Positions 1-10,870 of a stretch of 64,000 nt of DNA are shown piece by piece. Made by a program: the position numbers and the translations under genes. Origin of the DNA: Aphanomyces cochlioides (Eukaryota > Oomycota > Saprolegniomycetes > Saprolegniales > Verrucalvaceae); contig JAHQRK010000028.1 in the NCBI GenBank assembly GCA_019828595.1, positions 806,001 to 870,000 on the forward strand, written 5' to 3'. Under the pieces are notes generated by a model that saw only the letters and a list, made by a program, of their open reading frames with translations, did no database searches and was not told where the DNA came from. Positions within the stretch are counted from its first letter, which is position 1. Every line of letters begins with the position of its first letter.

Positions 1-354
1 GTCTCCATCACCAGGGCAGGTGCTATAATGTTGACTCCCAAGTCTCCACCTAAAACTGGTACCTGCTGGAGATGATGTGAAGAAGGCCGCGGCAAAAGGC
101 AGCTAGTACACCACGACGTGGTGCCTAGAAGAGACTGATACGAAGACTACAGGCTCTCAACGAGGTAGTGTGAAGAAAACTCTAGGATGCTGGTACTCCA
201 CGATGATGTGTGGAGCCGAGACGACAGGAGGCGAGACGGCAAGTGCATCGAGAAACAGCGTCGTGAGGACTGGAGTCGGGGAGTCTGGAGCTGAATGACT
301 TCGGTTTGTTGCACTTTGCAGGCTCGTAGGCTGGAGACCATAATCCCTAGAGGG

Positions 355-611
355 ATGAAGAGTATGCTCCATCGAAGAGTGGTGTAGTGTAGCGTGTCCA
401 CGATAATCACTCTGCGATCTCGGTCTCACGCCTAGGAACCTGCTAAGTGCAAGAGGTTATGAACCAAAGTCCATGAGTTTTTCTTGCACTTTGCAGGTTC
501 GTTGGCGTGAGACTGGGACCGCAAGTCGCAAAGTGATTTTCATGGACACGCTACACTACAACTTGAGTATCGCTGTCGTTGCCGTCTCTTTGATGGAGCA
601 TACTCTTCATC
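355..611. repeat. Imperfect long inverted repeat (hairpin)
   Basis: The segment starting GATGAAGAGTATGCTCCATC at 355 is the reverse complement of the segment ending at 611, and both carry the block GTAGTGTAGCGTGTCCA. The right arm has about 28 extra bases. The inner parts also pair: AACCTGCTAAGTGCAAG near 437 with CTTGCACTTTGCAGGTT near 484. The block around 302-336 resembles 481-511 as a direct repeat. It looks like a foldback or MITE-type repeat; no target duplication was identified. No gene is supported between 1 and 640. Confidence 0.7.
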
Positions 612-1503
612 GCCCTATCGTGAGTACAATTTGCGAATGTGATTCAAACTGAGAGACGTCTTCAATCCATACGCCACCGTTTGACGCATGTTCTAAGGTT
701 CAACCTCGCAGCGTCTCGTACTGCACTCGCTTTGAACCTCATGTTCGTCATCGTGAGGGCTGAAATTCGACTGTCCACGCTGTCTGCCTTTGGCGAGTGT
801 CTTGGCGGTGGGTTCAGGTTGAGTTTACTGGTGGGCTCACAAAATGGACCACGCTAAATCTACCGTAAGTAATCATGGAGGCCAGAATGGATTTGGCGTC
901 ATGAACTTGCGGCGGGCTCTACTGGTAGCTATCCGGCCTTTTGTATCAGCGCGCGTAGGAAGTTGCAAGTCTCCTCGACAAATATTTCTCGTGGTTGCAA
1001 CCATAGCACGCTGACAGACTGGAAATCGTGCATGCTTTAGATCAATTGAACGACAAACAGGATGCAGACGGTCGAACCCACGTGGCTGAGCAAAGCCGAA
1101 TGCAAACAAAGTGGCTGCAAACCTAGTGTACAATTGTTGTGAAATGTTCTCGGGGAGTTCTCGATCGGTGGACGGTCGTCCTGCGAAGTCCATCGATAGA
1201 TAGTCAAGCAACGCCTGTGGCTTTTGGGCGATCGTCAGTTGCACTTCACCATGCAGCGAGACTCAAAACTCGCCAGTATCGCTGTCATTTCTGAACTCTG
1301 GCGAAAGGACAAGCAAAGCCACCAACAGCACCACATATTGTATCCAGTCTGTCTTGAATTGTCCACCCAGCTGGTTGCACCCCATGCCGATTCCAACGGG
1401 CATTTCCAGCCACAACAAGCGACCAAGCGCTGCACTGTTGTCGGAAAGAGTGCATTGAGAGTCCATGTTCATTTTTGCCAGCTCTTGGAAAGCACTGGCA
1501 ATC
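612..1503. other. No supported gene
   Basis: Only short open frames occur here, for example 873-1244 on the minus strand. Their products have no recognisable domain or signal peptide, so I call nothing. The last ~100 bases are the upstream region of the secreted basic protein gene at 1504. Confidence 0.5.
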
Positions 1504-2678
1504 ATGAGGCTCGCTCTCTCTGTCCTCGTTATGGCATCTCTCGTCTTGGCCGATGAATTCCAGGAAGACACTCCCGTCATGCGCGCTCTTGCTGAAGACA
1601 CTGTCAAGCCCTGGAATGCTGCTGACGCCGAACGTTCACTCTTGAACGCTGCCGCAAAGACTCTTGCGCAGGCAGCAGCTCCGTCCCCTCGAAAGGCTGC
1701 AGACCCCTTGGCTGCCCAGTCGAGCACGAATTTCAAACCGAGGTGGAACTCTGGTTCTAGAAACTATGGAGGCGAGATGGAGCCTGTGGCCAGGAGCTCT
1801 GGCTTGAAACCAACCACGAGGAACACTGATGCGGCCATGAGGAGCCCACGAAACTTTAAAACTGAGAAGAGAAACGAGAGGGGAGTTGTCGAGAAGTCAC
1901 TTTCCAAGCCCATTACGTTGAAGACTGGAGGGGTCAAACCGCGTGGTGTCGACCACCCAGTGACAAGTTGGCTGGAGACAACCGACGTAGTGCATCGAGA
2001 GGGTGTGTGAAGAATCCTGTCGCCAAGGCCACTGGTATTAGCAGACTGCATTTCAAAACGGCTGGGACGAAACCGAGTGGGGCTAATCGGCCTGGTGCCA
2101 AGAAGGCTATCGCCAAGCCAAATGGAGCCGCCAAGTTGGGTGACAAGAAGAAACCGACTGGTGCTAATCGGCCTGGGGTGAACAAGTCTGTCCCCAAGCC
2201 CAAGATGAGTGGAGCCAAACCGACTGGCGCTCATCGGTCTGGTCTTAAGAAGGCTGTAGCCAAGCCCACCGGTATTAGAAGGCCGCATGGCAAGAGGGCT
2301 GGAGCCAAACCGCCTGGTGCTCCTCGAGGCGGTGTCAAGAAGGCTGGAGCCAAGCCCACTCGTGGTCAAAGGCCTCATGGAAAGAGAGCTGGAACCAAGC
2401 CCGCTAGTGCTCAAAGGCCTCGTAGAAAGAAAGTTGGCATCAGGCTTTCTGGTATTAGAAAAAACCACGCCAAGACCAAGGGTATCGGAGCCTCGAAGAA
2501 AGGTGGCAAAAGTGGTGGAAGGACGTCAACTTGTTCTCCTAAACGTGGTGGCAAGAAGAAAGGAGTCGACCTTTCACGTTTCAAACGAAACCGCGTCAAG
2601 ACGCCTGCTTCCAAGACGACTGGAACCACGGCGAGAGATGGCGCGAGAAGCGGCGGCGGAAAAGCTCAAGCAAAGTAA
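1504..2678 (+). pseudogene. Secreted Lys/Gly/Pro-rich repeat protein, frameshifted copy
   Basis: I chose ATG 1504 because it begins a clean signal peptide (MRLALSVLVMASLVLA) and aligns with the paralogues at 4404 and 6515. The mature start reads DEFQEDTPVMRAL, followed by DAERSLLNAA and an Ala/Pro/Lys stretch. The first frame stops at 2008-2010. The repeats continue one frame back (-1) as KKAGAKP-, KPTGANRPG- and KRAGTKP-like units to TAA at 2676-2678. The switch must lie near 1950-1975, so one base appears to be missing. Without the shift the product would be a secreted 168-residue protein; with it, about 390 residues of very basic protein. The function is unknown. It may be a decaying gene or carry an assembly indel. 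Confidence 0.72.
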
Positions 2679-3334
2679 TTTGAAGCTGAGGACAATGATT
2701 GAGGCACAGAGGTTGCAAAGAAATTTCAATGTGTCTGCTTGTGTTTGCTTTGTCCTCATTGTGAGGGTGTCTAAAGTCTCGCGGATGAATGCAGCCGAGC
2801 TTGCCATCTCCAACAAGAGCTCGGCTCTCCGGTGGTGAAACAACCTTGTCTCGCCCTCTGCCATGAAGCTGATGTGTTGTGCCCTTGACAGAGTACACAA
2901 AAGATTGGAAAGGTTTTCTCGCTGTTGGGCACCAATTCAGCGTGAGTGTGGAGTCCTCGACATACAAGGAGAGTACATCGTCGATTTGTGGACTCGACAC
3001 GAGTCTTGGAGGCAACAGACAAGGGTGATTGTTCGTCATTAGTGACCTCCTTCCAGAGACGACGTTTTCATGGAGTTTCTTGCAAGAAGCCCACGAGCCA
3101 AGGCGAGTAAACAGCCACCAAAGTCACTTTCTATCGCGCAATGGCCGTCCGTCTTGCGTTTCCTAACTTAATTGTTTCCTCACACTCGAAAGTGCACTCG
3201 ATGGCTTTCATAGTTCGTTCGCCGGTTGCACGGGGTGCACGTTAGCAATGTAAAGCCTAGGATGGTCCTCGCACCAACTCCTTCATTGCCTACTCCGTGC
3301 TATTCCTTTGAAAAATGTGCTAACAACAACTTCT
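2679..3334. other. Intergenic, no gene seen
   Basis: No open frame with a recognisable domain or signal peptide was found. The region lies between one secreted basic repeat gene and the remnant of another. Confidence 0.4.
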
Positions 3335-3462
3335 CGGTGGCAAGGCTTCTGCCAAGAATAGTGCCAAGGCTCGTGGAGCCAAGAAGTGGCAAGGATGCTT
3401 CCAAGAGCCATGGTGGTAAGGCCACTGCTCAGAACGGCGAACCTGCGGCCAAGAAGACATGA
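3335..3462 (+). pseudogene. Remnant of a secreted Lys-rich repeat gene
   Basis: Two overlapping frames read GGKASAKNSAKARGAKK and then SGKDASKSHGGKATAQNG...AAKKT followed by TGA at 3460-3462. The composition and codon pattern match the lysine-rich part of the 4404 gene. No signal peptide or conserved N-terminal block is present upstream. I read it as the 3' end of a deleted paralogue. Confidence 0.6.
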
Positions 3463-4403
3463 CAACCAACGACCACTAGTTTAAGCAACGACGACATGTC
3501 CGATAGCTCCGTGCAGCCGACAATACGAGTTAGAGGAGGTCGTGCCTACATGCCAGTGTTATTTGAGATCGATCTTAGATGTGGTAGGAGGGGAACAATC
3601 GACGGCAATGAACGTAGTGAGGTCGAGCTCCTCCTAAAGGACATGCACATTTTACCATCTTCGCGACCAGGGCCTTTGCTTTCCCCAACTTTGCATCATT
3701 TACCTTGTGTCGAGTTTTTCCAGCGGTATCTGTAGCTGATCTTGTCCAGCACGGCGGCGGAAGATTGTGGATGGGTTGAGTTGATCTACAAAGAAGAGAA
3801 TCACAAGGTGACGATGCTGTGTTCCACGTCAATGTGAGCGGATTCGCCGGGTCGCCCGATTGTTCACGACGAATTCAAGACCTTTCAAGGAAACTTTGCA
3901 ACGTTTCAACATGAACTACGCAACCTGAATTGTCGAACGAGCTTGTCCTGCCACGTTGATCATCGTGGAATGCGTCAAAGGAGGCGAGACGCGCAAGCTA
4001 TCTGTAGCTTTCGCACCGACGAGCTTGCGTTTCCCAATTGACTCGTCCCCTCTCTCAAGGTCGTGGAAATGGACACTCATGATGGGAACCATGCATGTGG
4101 CACCTCCATCTCTCCTTCCAAGCAGACCTTTCTAACGTAAGCTTCCATGCTTCATGACAGTCTTGCACAACTTCTGAAGGGGCTCAGCAAGTCTGACTGT
4201 CACCAGAGGACTTGGTCTACTCTTTATCGTGACAGGGGAACCTATGTTGATAGCATGGGATTGAGAACTTTCTGCCCACGTGTGTTTGCATCCCTGGTCA
4301 ACAGGTGACTTCGTAGTGCGGCAATGTCGTCGTGATGAAAGAATTGCATTGCCAGTCGAGCCCACAATCCCATTTTACCTCTTATCGGACATATCTGGTG
4401 GTC
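3463..4403. other. Intergenic, no gene seen
   Basis: Only short unsupported frames are present. The last bases before ATG 4404 (GTCATGAGG context) resemble the sequence before the paralogous starts at 1504 and 6515. Confidence 0.4.
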
Positions 4404-5236
4404 ATGAGGTTCGCGGTGCCCCTTGTTTTCCTGGCGTCTCTCGCCTTGGCCCAAGACTTCTCGCAAGACATACCCGTCATGCGTGCCCTCCGTGAAAAGG
4501 CCGTGTCTGGCTGGGAGGCCGTGGACGACGAACGATCGCTCTTGTACGCTGCCTCCAATGATGCAAAGGCTCCCGCTCCCAAGGCTGCTCCAGCCCCACG
4601 CAAAGCCGCAACGCCATCCGATGCCAAGTTGAACTCGGGTTCAAAGACGACTGCCAACAAGGCGAAGAGTCCTTCGACAAAGAGCTCTGGCACCAAGGCG
4701 AACACGAAGGCTGCTCCTAAGAATGGTAGCAAGGGGGCTACCAAGAACGGTGGGAAAGCTGGTGCCAAGAAGACCAGTGGTAAGGGTGCTACCAAGACCA
4801 GTGGCAAGGCTGGGTCCAAGAAGAATGGAGGTAAAGCCACTACTAAGAAGAAGGCGGCAAGGCTGCTGCCAAGAAGAACGGCGCTAAGAACGGTACCAAG
4901 AAGAATGGTGCCAAGAAGAATGGAGCTAAGAAGAACGGAGCAAAGAAGAATGGTACCAAGAAGAATGGTGCCAAGAAGAATGGAGCTAAGAGGAATGGTA
5001 CAAAGAAGAACGGCACTAAGAACAGTGGCAAGAAGAACGGCAGTAAGGCCTCGTCTAAGAACAGCGGCAACACTGCGGCCAAGAAGACTGGAGTCAATGT
5101 CAGTGGTGTTAAGAAGACCACGGCCAAGGCAGAACCTGGTTCCAAGAAATCCAACCCTTCGGGTAGCACCAAGTCTTCTGGCACCAAGACGTCCGACACC
5201 TCGACGGATGGAAGCAAGAAGGCTGGACGCAAGTAG
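4404..5236 (+). pseudogene. Secreted Lys/Asn/Gly repeat protein with RALR...DDER N-terminus, frameshifted
   Basis: ATG 4404 starts a signal peptide (MRFAVPLVFLASLALAQ) followed by DFSQDIPVMRALREK and EAVDDERSLLYAAS. Residues 27-30 are R-A-L-R and 41-44 are D-D-E-R. A low-complexity Lys/Ala/Ser/Thr/Gly region then carries NGGKAGAKK-type units. Near 4848-4858 the run AAGAAGGCGGCAAGG loses frame. The ancestral-looking repeat continues in the -1 frame as KKNGAKKNG/KKNGTKKNG units, ending SKKAGRK and TAG at 5234-5236. Staying in the first frame instead gives an Arg-rich tail to 5324. The likely explanation is a single missing base in a GGCGGC context. The protein is predicted secreted; its function is unknown and it has no homologue I recognise outside this cluster. 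Confidence 0.75.
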
Positions 5237-6514
5237 ATCAGCACTTCAACAGTGTTTCAGGAAGCATTCTAAGACAACTTACATTTGTGTATATCATCAT
5301 CTCGCTGAGGGTTCAGTGCATTGAGGCAACTACATGGTTCTCTTGCGCATGCTCCAGATGGGAGTCTCCCTTGCATTCATCCACCAGAGCACGCGATCCA
5401 CTTCAGCATCAAGCTCCACACAGACGAACTCATGTTAAAAGGTTGGAGGAGGTTGTGCCTGGATGCCTCGACCTCTGATCCTCCTCCGATTCCAACTCCG
5501 ACGCAGTCGTGGCTATCACACCTAAGAGCGTCAAGATTATCTCCATTCAATCCGGTGCCGCTTTCAAGACTCTTGTCGTGTGAGTCGAGACAGCCTGCGC
5601 ATCGACTCGATGGATGCATTACAAGACGATCAACGTGGCAGGACAAGTCCTCATGGACAATCGGACGACATCATAGGAGCATGCGATTGAATCCGCGAGG
5701 AACACTGCGTCGTCACCTTGTGACTCTATTATTTTGTAGATTCCATCCAAAATCTTGCGAACCTTACGCTGCCTTGCTGGACAATATCAGCTAAATGGTC
5801 CGATTGTCCAGTGGCACAACTACCGTGCATTCCCATGGTCTCCAACTCGTGGAGCTTTGGTCATCGTGGCTCTGCCTCTGCACAATCATCGACAATCGTA
5901 AATGGCATAAATACCCAGTGGCACCGATACTAATCCCCAATGGCAACGCGGCGGCAGGAACGACGCACCACATTGTCGTCTGTGCTGTCGTCGATCAGAG
6001 GACCGTCAAAGTTGAGCTTCCTTTGGCATCTGGTGGCAAGAAGGAGATGACTCTCCGCCTTTGGTGGTAGAGAGCACACAGTAAATTCACTTACATAAAG
6101 TATTCCAAGCCGGAATGTACTCTCCTATTAACTATTGACTCTCCTCAATGGTGTGACTTCATATGGTCACCCATTGTCGTAAATTGCGTCGATGACTCTG
6201 CTTAATGTCGTGCTCCTCCTACGGCTTTCTCGATTCTCCATGCTTGACGCGCCTAGCAGACCGTGAAACCATGAGCTTTATCCTTCTTTAGCTGGATTTG
6301 ACTGCAAGAAGGTCGTCGAGAAAGCCGCCGAGAGGCGCTACAACCGTCCTCAGCGACGTGCATACTTTCTGACCTTTCCACACCATCCAGTCCACCTGTC
6401 TCCTCTTGTCACAACAAGACGACAACGACGAACTGCTGCAGTCGAGTTGTAAGGAGCGGGTTGTGATTGTAGCCCATATCTGCTTTTGCCGTCTCACGCG
6501 CATCTTTGGTGATC
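5237..6514. other. Intergenic with decayed coding-like stretches
   Basis: Short coding-looking pieces occur, for example PKSVKIISIQSGAAFKTLVV at about 5527-5580 and HHIVVCAVVDQRTVKVELPL near 5969-6030. Each is closed by stops and I cannot assign them to a family. They may be remains of a degraded gene between two secreted-protein genes. Confidence 0.35.
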
Positions 6515-8125
6515 ATGAGGCTCGCTCTCCCCCTCCTCTTCATGGCGTCGCTCGCCATGGCCCAAGACTTCTCGCGCGACACGCCTCTCATGCGCGGTCT
6601 CTCCGAAAGCACCGTCGCCGGCTGGAACGCTGTCGATGACGAACGTTCGCTCATCTTCGCCGCCGCCAAAGCTGCTGCACCAAAGCCTGCCACTGTCAAG
6701 GCTGCCGCTCCTGCGCCAAAGAAGGCTGCTACCCCAGCTGCTATCAAGACGTCCACGTTGACCACGGCCACTTCGAGCTTGGTTAAGGCGAAGGCTCCTT
6801 CGACAAAGTCGACTAGCTCCAAGGCTGTCAAGAAGGACACGAAGACTGGCTCTGTCAAGACATCCAAGAAGTCCACGACCAAGAAGGCCGGCGCTAAGAA
6901 GACTTCCACAAAGAAAGCTGCTGCCAAGAAGACCGGCGCAAAGAAGGGGACCAAGAAGACTGGCGCCAAGAAGGGTGTGAAGAAGGCCGGTGCCAAGAAG
7001 GCCGGCGCTAAGAAGAGCGTGAAGAAGGGAACCAAGAAAGTTGGTGCCAAGAAGACTGGCGCCAAGAAGTCCACCAAGAAGGCCGGCGCTAAGAAGGGCG
7101 TGAAGAAGGCCGGCGCCAAGAAGGGTGTGAAGAAGGGTGTGAAGAAGGGCACCAAGAAGGCCGGCGCTAAGAAGGGCGTGAAGAAGGCCGGCGCCAAGAA
7201 GGGTGTGAAGAAGGGTGTGAAGAAGGGTGTGAAGAAGGGTGTGAAGAAGGGCACCAAGAAGGCCGGCGCTAAGAAGGGCGTGAAGAAGGCCGGCGCCAAG
7301 AAGGGTGTGAAGAAGGGCACCAAGAAGGCCGGCGCTAAGAAGGGCGTGAAGAAGGCCGGCGCCAAGAAGGGTGTGAAGAAGGGTGTGAAGAAGGGCACCA
7401 AGAAGGCCGGCGCTAAGAAGGGCGTGAAGAAGGCCGGCGCCAAGAAGGGTGTGAAGAAGGGCACCAAGAAGGCCGGCGCTAAGAAGGGCGTGAAGAAGGC
7501 CGGCGCCAAGAAGACTGGCGCCAAGAAGGGCGTGAAGAAGGACACCAAGAAGGCCGGCGCTAAGAAGGGCACCAAGAAAGTTGGTGCCAAGAAGAATATC
7601 GCCAAGAAGGCTGGAGCCAAGAAGAATGTCGCCAATAAGGCCGTTGCTAAGAAGGCCGGTGCCAACAAGGCTCGCAAGCAATCGGCTAAGATCAACCGCA
7701 ACAAGCGCTCGAAGTCCACCCAACGCAAGGGATCGAAGAAGACATCTGCTGCACGCCGCCGCAACGCTATCCGCAAGAAATCTGCCTCTCGCCGACGCAA
7801 TTCCAGCCGCAAGAACTCGGCCTCTCGCCGCCGTTCTTCCCACAACTCCCGCTCGTCGCGTCGCCGCAACTCTGCCTTGCGCCGCCGATCTGCCCGCAAC
7901 TCTCGTCGCAGCCGACATAACTCTGCCTCACGCCGCCGCTCTTCCCGCCGCAACCGCCGTTCTTCCCGCAACTCTCGTTCGCGCCGCAACCGTCGTTCGT
8001 CCCGCAGCCGCCGTTCGTCGCGCAGCTCTCGCTCGAGCCGTAGCAGCCGCTCGTCCTACGGCGGTCTTGGACGCTCCTCCCTCTCCTCGTTCGGCAACTA
8101 TGCTGGTTTCCGATCGTACGACTAA
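6515..8125 (+). CDS. Secreted histone H1-like KKAGAKK repeat protein with Arg-Ser tail
   Basis: This is the intact member of the family, 536 aa from ATG 6515. It has a signal peptide (MRLALPLLFMASLAMAQ), then DFSRDTPLMRGL, then NAVDDERSLIFAA. Residues ~50-135 are Ala/Lys/Pro/Ser/Thr-rich. Residues ~138-375 are an almost uninterrupted array of KKAGAKK, KKGVKK and KKGTKK units, like the lysine tail of linker histone H1. Residues ~388-525 switch to RRRNS/SRRRSS units like an RS or protamine-type tail, ending YGGLGRSS...GFRSYD. The signal peptide argues against a chromatin role inside the producing cell. A secreted polyanion-binding protein or host-targeted nuclear protein is possible, but this is inference. 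Both antisense frames stay open only because of composition. Confidence 0.85.
   Translation: MRLALPLLFMASLAMAQDFSRDTPLMRGLSESTVAGWNAVDDERSLIFAAAKAAAPKPATVKAAAPAPKKAATPAAIKTSTLTTATSSLVKAKAPSTKSTSSKAVKKDTKTGSVKTSKKSTTKKAGAKKTSTKKAAAKKTGAKKGTKKTGAKKGVKKAGAKKAGAKKSVKKGTKKVGAKKTGAKKSTKKAGAKKGVKKAGAKKGVKKGVKKGTKKAGAKKGVKKAGAKKGVKKGVKKGVKKGVKKGTKKAGAKKGVKKAGAKKGVKKGTKKAGAKKGVKKAGAKKGVKKGVKKGTKKAGAKKGVKKAGAKKGVKKGTKKAGAKKGVKKAGAKKTGAKKGVKKDTKKAGAKKGTKKVGAKKNIAKKAGAKKNVANKAVAKKAGANKARKQSAKINRNKRSKSTQRKGSKKTSAARRRNAIRKKSASRRRNSSRKNSASRRRSSHNSRSSRRRNSALRRRSARNSRRSRHNSASRRRSSRRNRRSSRNSRSRRNRRSSRSRRSSRSSRSSRSSRSSYGGLGRSSLSSFGNYAGFRSYD
7080..7550 (+). repeat. In-frame 66-bp tandem repeat inside the basic repeat gene
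   Basis: About six units begin AAGAAGGCCGGCGCTAAGAA and encode KKAGAKKGVKK + AGAKKGVKKGT. Unit length varies by insertion of extra 12-bp GVKK codon blocks, giving one to four GVKK copies before GT. The nucleotide identity between units is high, which suggests recent expansion and contraction. Confidence 0.85.
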
Positions 8126-9418
8126 GCAGATCTAAAGAGAAGACACACTTGAATACAACGCGTTCATTCCATCATTACCTTCATCTTCCAAGTCTGTGGA
8201 CGGCATGGGTCGGAGAATTTCATGGGGCTAGGTCGAGATCTTCCGCTGTCAGGGACACGTTGAACTCCTCTGGTCTGTGTGGCGCCAAGTGATATAGGAG
8301 GCGATCTTTCCTTTGATGCAGTGGAACTGCATGGAGCATCTGTCGTCTTTGTCCTTTGGAAAGAATCTCCATGGAGCCTCTGGCACGGAAATGGTCTTGA
8401 TGTCATTACAAACTCGTCTTCTTCCTCACGACTCCTTGAGGTGTTTCAATGAACCTCTGCGTCTGTCCGCTTTCGATCAGCTACACTCCGAGACTCTCGT
8501 AGTCGCTCCTGCTGAGCGCAGGCGACCGTCGTCCCATCAGGACATAAAGGACTGTGCATGTCAAGTGGATTTGTGCGGCCCTCCAGGCTTTGCCGTGCCA
8601 GATGGAAGAAAGATCGCTGCCTAGCCACGCTAAATGATCGGGAATGACTCATGCGCATCTCGTGGGCACCTCGTGGCCACTGTCATGCACGCGTTACATG
8701 GTCCTCGATCGCTCAAACCTTATGGGGACGCATCTTGTACGCTTTCGAGCTTCCCGTCGAGGAGGTCATCTTTCCAAACTCGTGAGTCAAGTGTAAAACT
8801 CGCGTCTGCATCTCCCCGTGCGTATCTTGACCCGTCGTACTCACTGCGTGGCGTTCTGGAATGTGTGGAGGAACCCAAGTTGACAGTGTGAATCTTCGCG
8901 GCGGATCTCTCGATGCGTTGAAGGTACCATGGACAGATGTGTCAAGAGGAGTTGATAAGACGACCTTCAAGCCAGATGGAGACGCGGCGGGCAAAGGAAC
9001 CCATATCCAGCCGCTGTCAAAGACCACCGTCGAGATCTTCTCTCGTTGCATATGCAGCTGGACTCGCTCGATGATTATTGTATACGCTAATGGAGGTCAT
9101 GCTCGCTTCTCTCCTTCAGCAAGCGCTTTCTAGCACCGTCACGTGTGGCGAAACGGCGTCGGCGGACGGAGTGTGCCACGCGTTCCTGACGGCGCAGTTC
9201 GGAAAATGCGCACCGAAATGGCTGAATGGGTTTAGACGACATGAACTGTGAGAGTGCAAGTGAGTTCCATCATGTCGTGTCCTATGAGCGAGGGAGATAA
9301 ACAGTAGGAGAGCAACCCATCCAACTCTGATGCGGTTTACTCCACGCGGGTTCTCGGAATGCGCTCGAACGCATCCACTGCTCGCGCTGGACTGGGCATT
9401 ATTTTTTATTTCACCACA
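8126..9418. other. Intergenic, no gene supported
   Basis: Several frames of 80-110 codons exist but show no domain, signal peptide or codon pattern I can defend. The stretch separates the basic repeat gene from the zinc-finger gene. Confidence 0.4.
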
Positions 9419-10102
9419 ATGCCGACGTGTACCTTCAGCGGATGCTACAAGGAAGCGATTCCAGGGCTCGCCAAGTGCGTCGCGCATAAACACCGCCGCC
9501 ACTGCCAAGCTCTCAACTGCAACAACATGGTCTATGCGCGGAATTTGTGTGTACGGCACGGCGGACGCAAGCAATGCCAGTCGCCAAACTGCACAGCGTA
9601 CGCCCGAGGGGGAGACTTCTGCGTCGACCACGGGGGCGTCGTCATCAAGCGTCTCTGCAGTGTCAAAGGCTGCCACAAGCAAGCGCATGCCCGACAGCTC
9701 TGCGTGCGTCACGGGGGCGGTCGGCTCTGTCGTATCACTGGATGCACCCAACATGCTCGCGACGGTGCACTCTGCCACAAACACAAACCCGCTCCTCCAG
9801 CTGTTACTCTCCCTCTCAAGCCAGAAAGTCAAAGCCACGCGATGAGTGAAATCTCAAAGTCGAACGATGATAGCGACAACGAGCGGCTGCGGCTCACTCT
9901 CGACATCCTCTGGGCTCTCCATCCCAATTGGATGAACCTCCCGTACGCTGGCACGTCCATCGAATCGCTCTATGAACACCCCGCGACTGTGGAGAATCCA
10001 CCGGCAGCGCTCCTGCCGTTTGAACTAGGGAATGGCTGGGAGGAAGAGATCTCCTCCATCGCTGGTCTGGCGCCGTGCAGCTCTGCCGTGCCGATTCTGT
10101 AG
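9419..10102 (+). CDS. WRKY19-type zinc-finger repeat protein
   Basis: A 227-aa protein. I prefer ATG 9419 (MPTCTFSGCYKEA) over the in-frame ATG at 9359 because the zinc-finger array starts immediately. Residues ~4-120 hold five repeats of the form C-x4-C-...-C-x2-H, for example CQALNCNNMVYARNLCVRH and CSVKGCHKQAHARQLCVRH. This cysteine/histidine repeat is the one that makes many oomycete proteins get labelled 'WRKY transcription factor 19-like'; the WRKY DNA-binding domain itself is absent. The C-terminal half (LDILWALHPNWMNLPY..., IESLYEHPATVE) is acidic and may be an activation or interaction region. A nuclear regulator is plausible but the targets are unknown. Confidence 0.82.
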   Translation: MPTCTFSGCYKEAIPGLAKCVAHKHRRHCQALNCNNMVYARNLCVRHGGRKQCQSPNCTAYARGGDFCVDHGGVVIKRLCSVKGCHKQAHARQLCVRHGGGRLCRITGCTQHARDGALCHKHKPAPPAVTLPLKPESQSHAMSEISKSNDDSDNERLRLTLDILWALHPNWMNLPYAGTSIESLYEHPATVENPPAALLPFELGNGWEEEISSIAGLAPCSSAVPIL

Positions 10103-10682
10103 TCTGTTGTTGTCGTTCTTGTTGTCCATTGAATCCAATTATGATTGATTTGCTTCCACACCGACAGTCTCAACAAGGAGAGAGCACAATAGATTACACA
10201 ACTCAGTGACCAATGAAACTGACTTTTTTCAGTGCCGCAAATCCGACCTGAGTTTCAGAACTGCGTGTTCCTGCAGCAAAACCTCCACCGGTACACGGAG
10301 TCTTTATCCCATGTTTCTGTTAAATTTACAGTGGTCGACGGCATCCACCAGACTTACGGATATTTTTCCGGAACAGATAAAATTATACAGGACAGAAATC
10401 GGTTTAAAAAATATACAGTTGGTGACAGAGAACTGTATAAATTAATTATCAATCTCAATATTAATTTACAAAATCTATAATTTAGTACAATTAATTTTCT
10501 CACTGATTTTTGATTATTTTCTATCTGTACTCAACAATATGCTTTTTAAAGGGATATGTGTTTATGAGGTAAATAGAAAAAATCTCACAAATTGTTATAC
10601 AAAAAACCCGAAGAAAAACGGATGCCTCCTTCATATTGAACCAACCTTAGTTCACTGGATGCTGTCGACAACTGTTAATAAT
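10103..10682. other. AT-rich intergenic flank
   Basis: This AT-rich stretch precedes the Harbinger insertion. A frame at 10232-10480 is open but has no recognisable features, so no gene is called. Confidence 0.4.
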
Positions 10683-10870
10683 AGGGGGTTTCAAAGATGT
10701 ACAGGAATGAAGAAAAAAGTGAAAAATTGCTCCAAAACTGAACCGAGAATTGTCCAATAGGGTACCATCTTCTTTGACTTCAGATGAGAAGTTTGAATCC
10801 CCCCAAAATTTGAACAGAAGAGGACCTCTAAATATTGATATCCCTCCTTCTGATCTTCTTTCACTTTGGA

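Noticed and set aside
4843..5244. Minus-strand FFLAPFF-type frame
   Set aside because: Complement of the KKNGAKK repeat; useful only as confirmation of the shifted sense frame.
6409..7989. Two long antisense open frames (526 and 474 codons) opposite the KKAGAKK repeat gene
   Set aside because: They arise from the repeat's codon composition and translate to low-complexity FLAPAF/LLGAGLL strings; the sense strand has the signal peptide and paralogues.
6515..8125. Annotating the KKAGAKK protein as linker histone H1
   Set aside because: There is a clear signal peptide, no globular winged-helix domain, and an RS tail; only the composition is H1-like.
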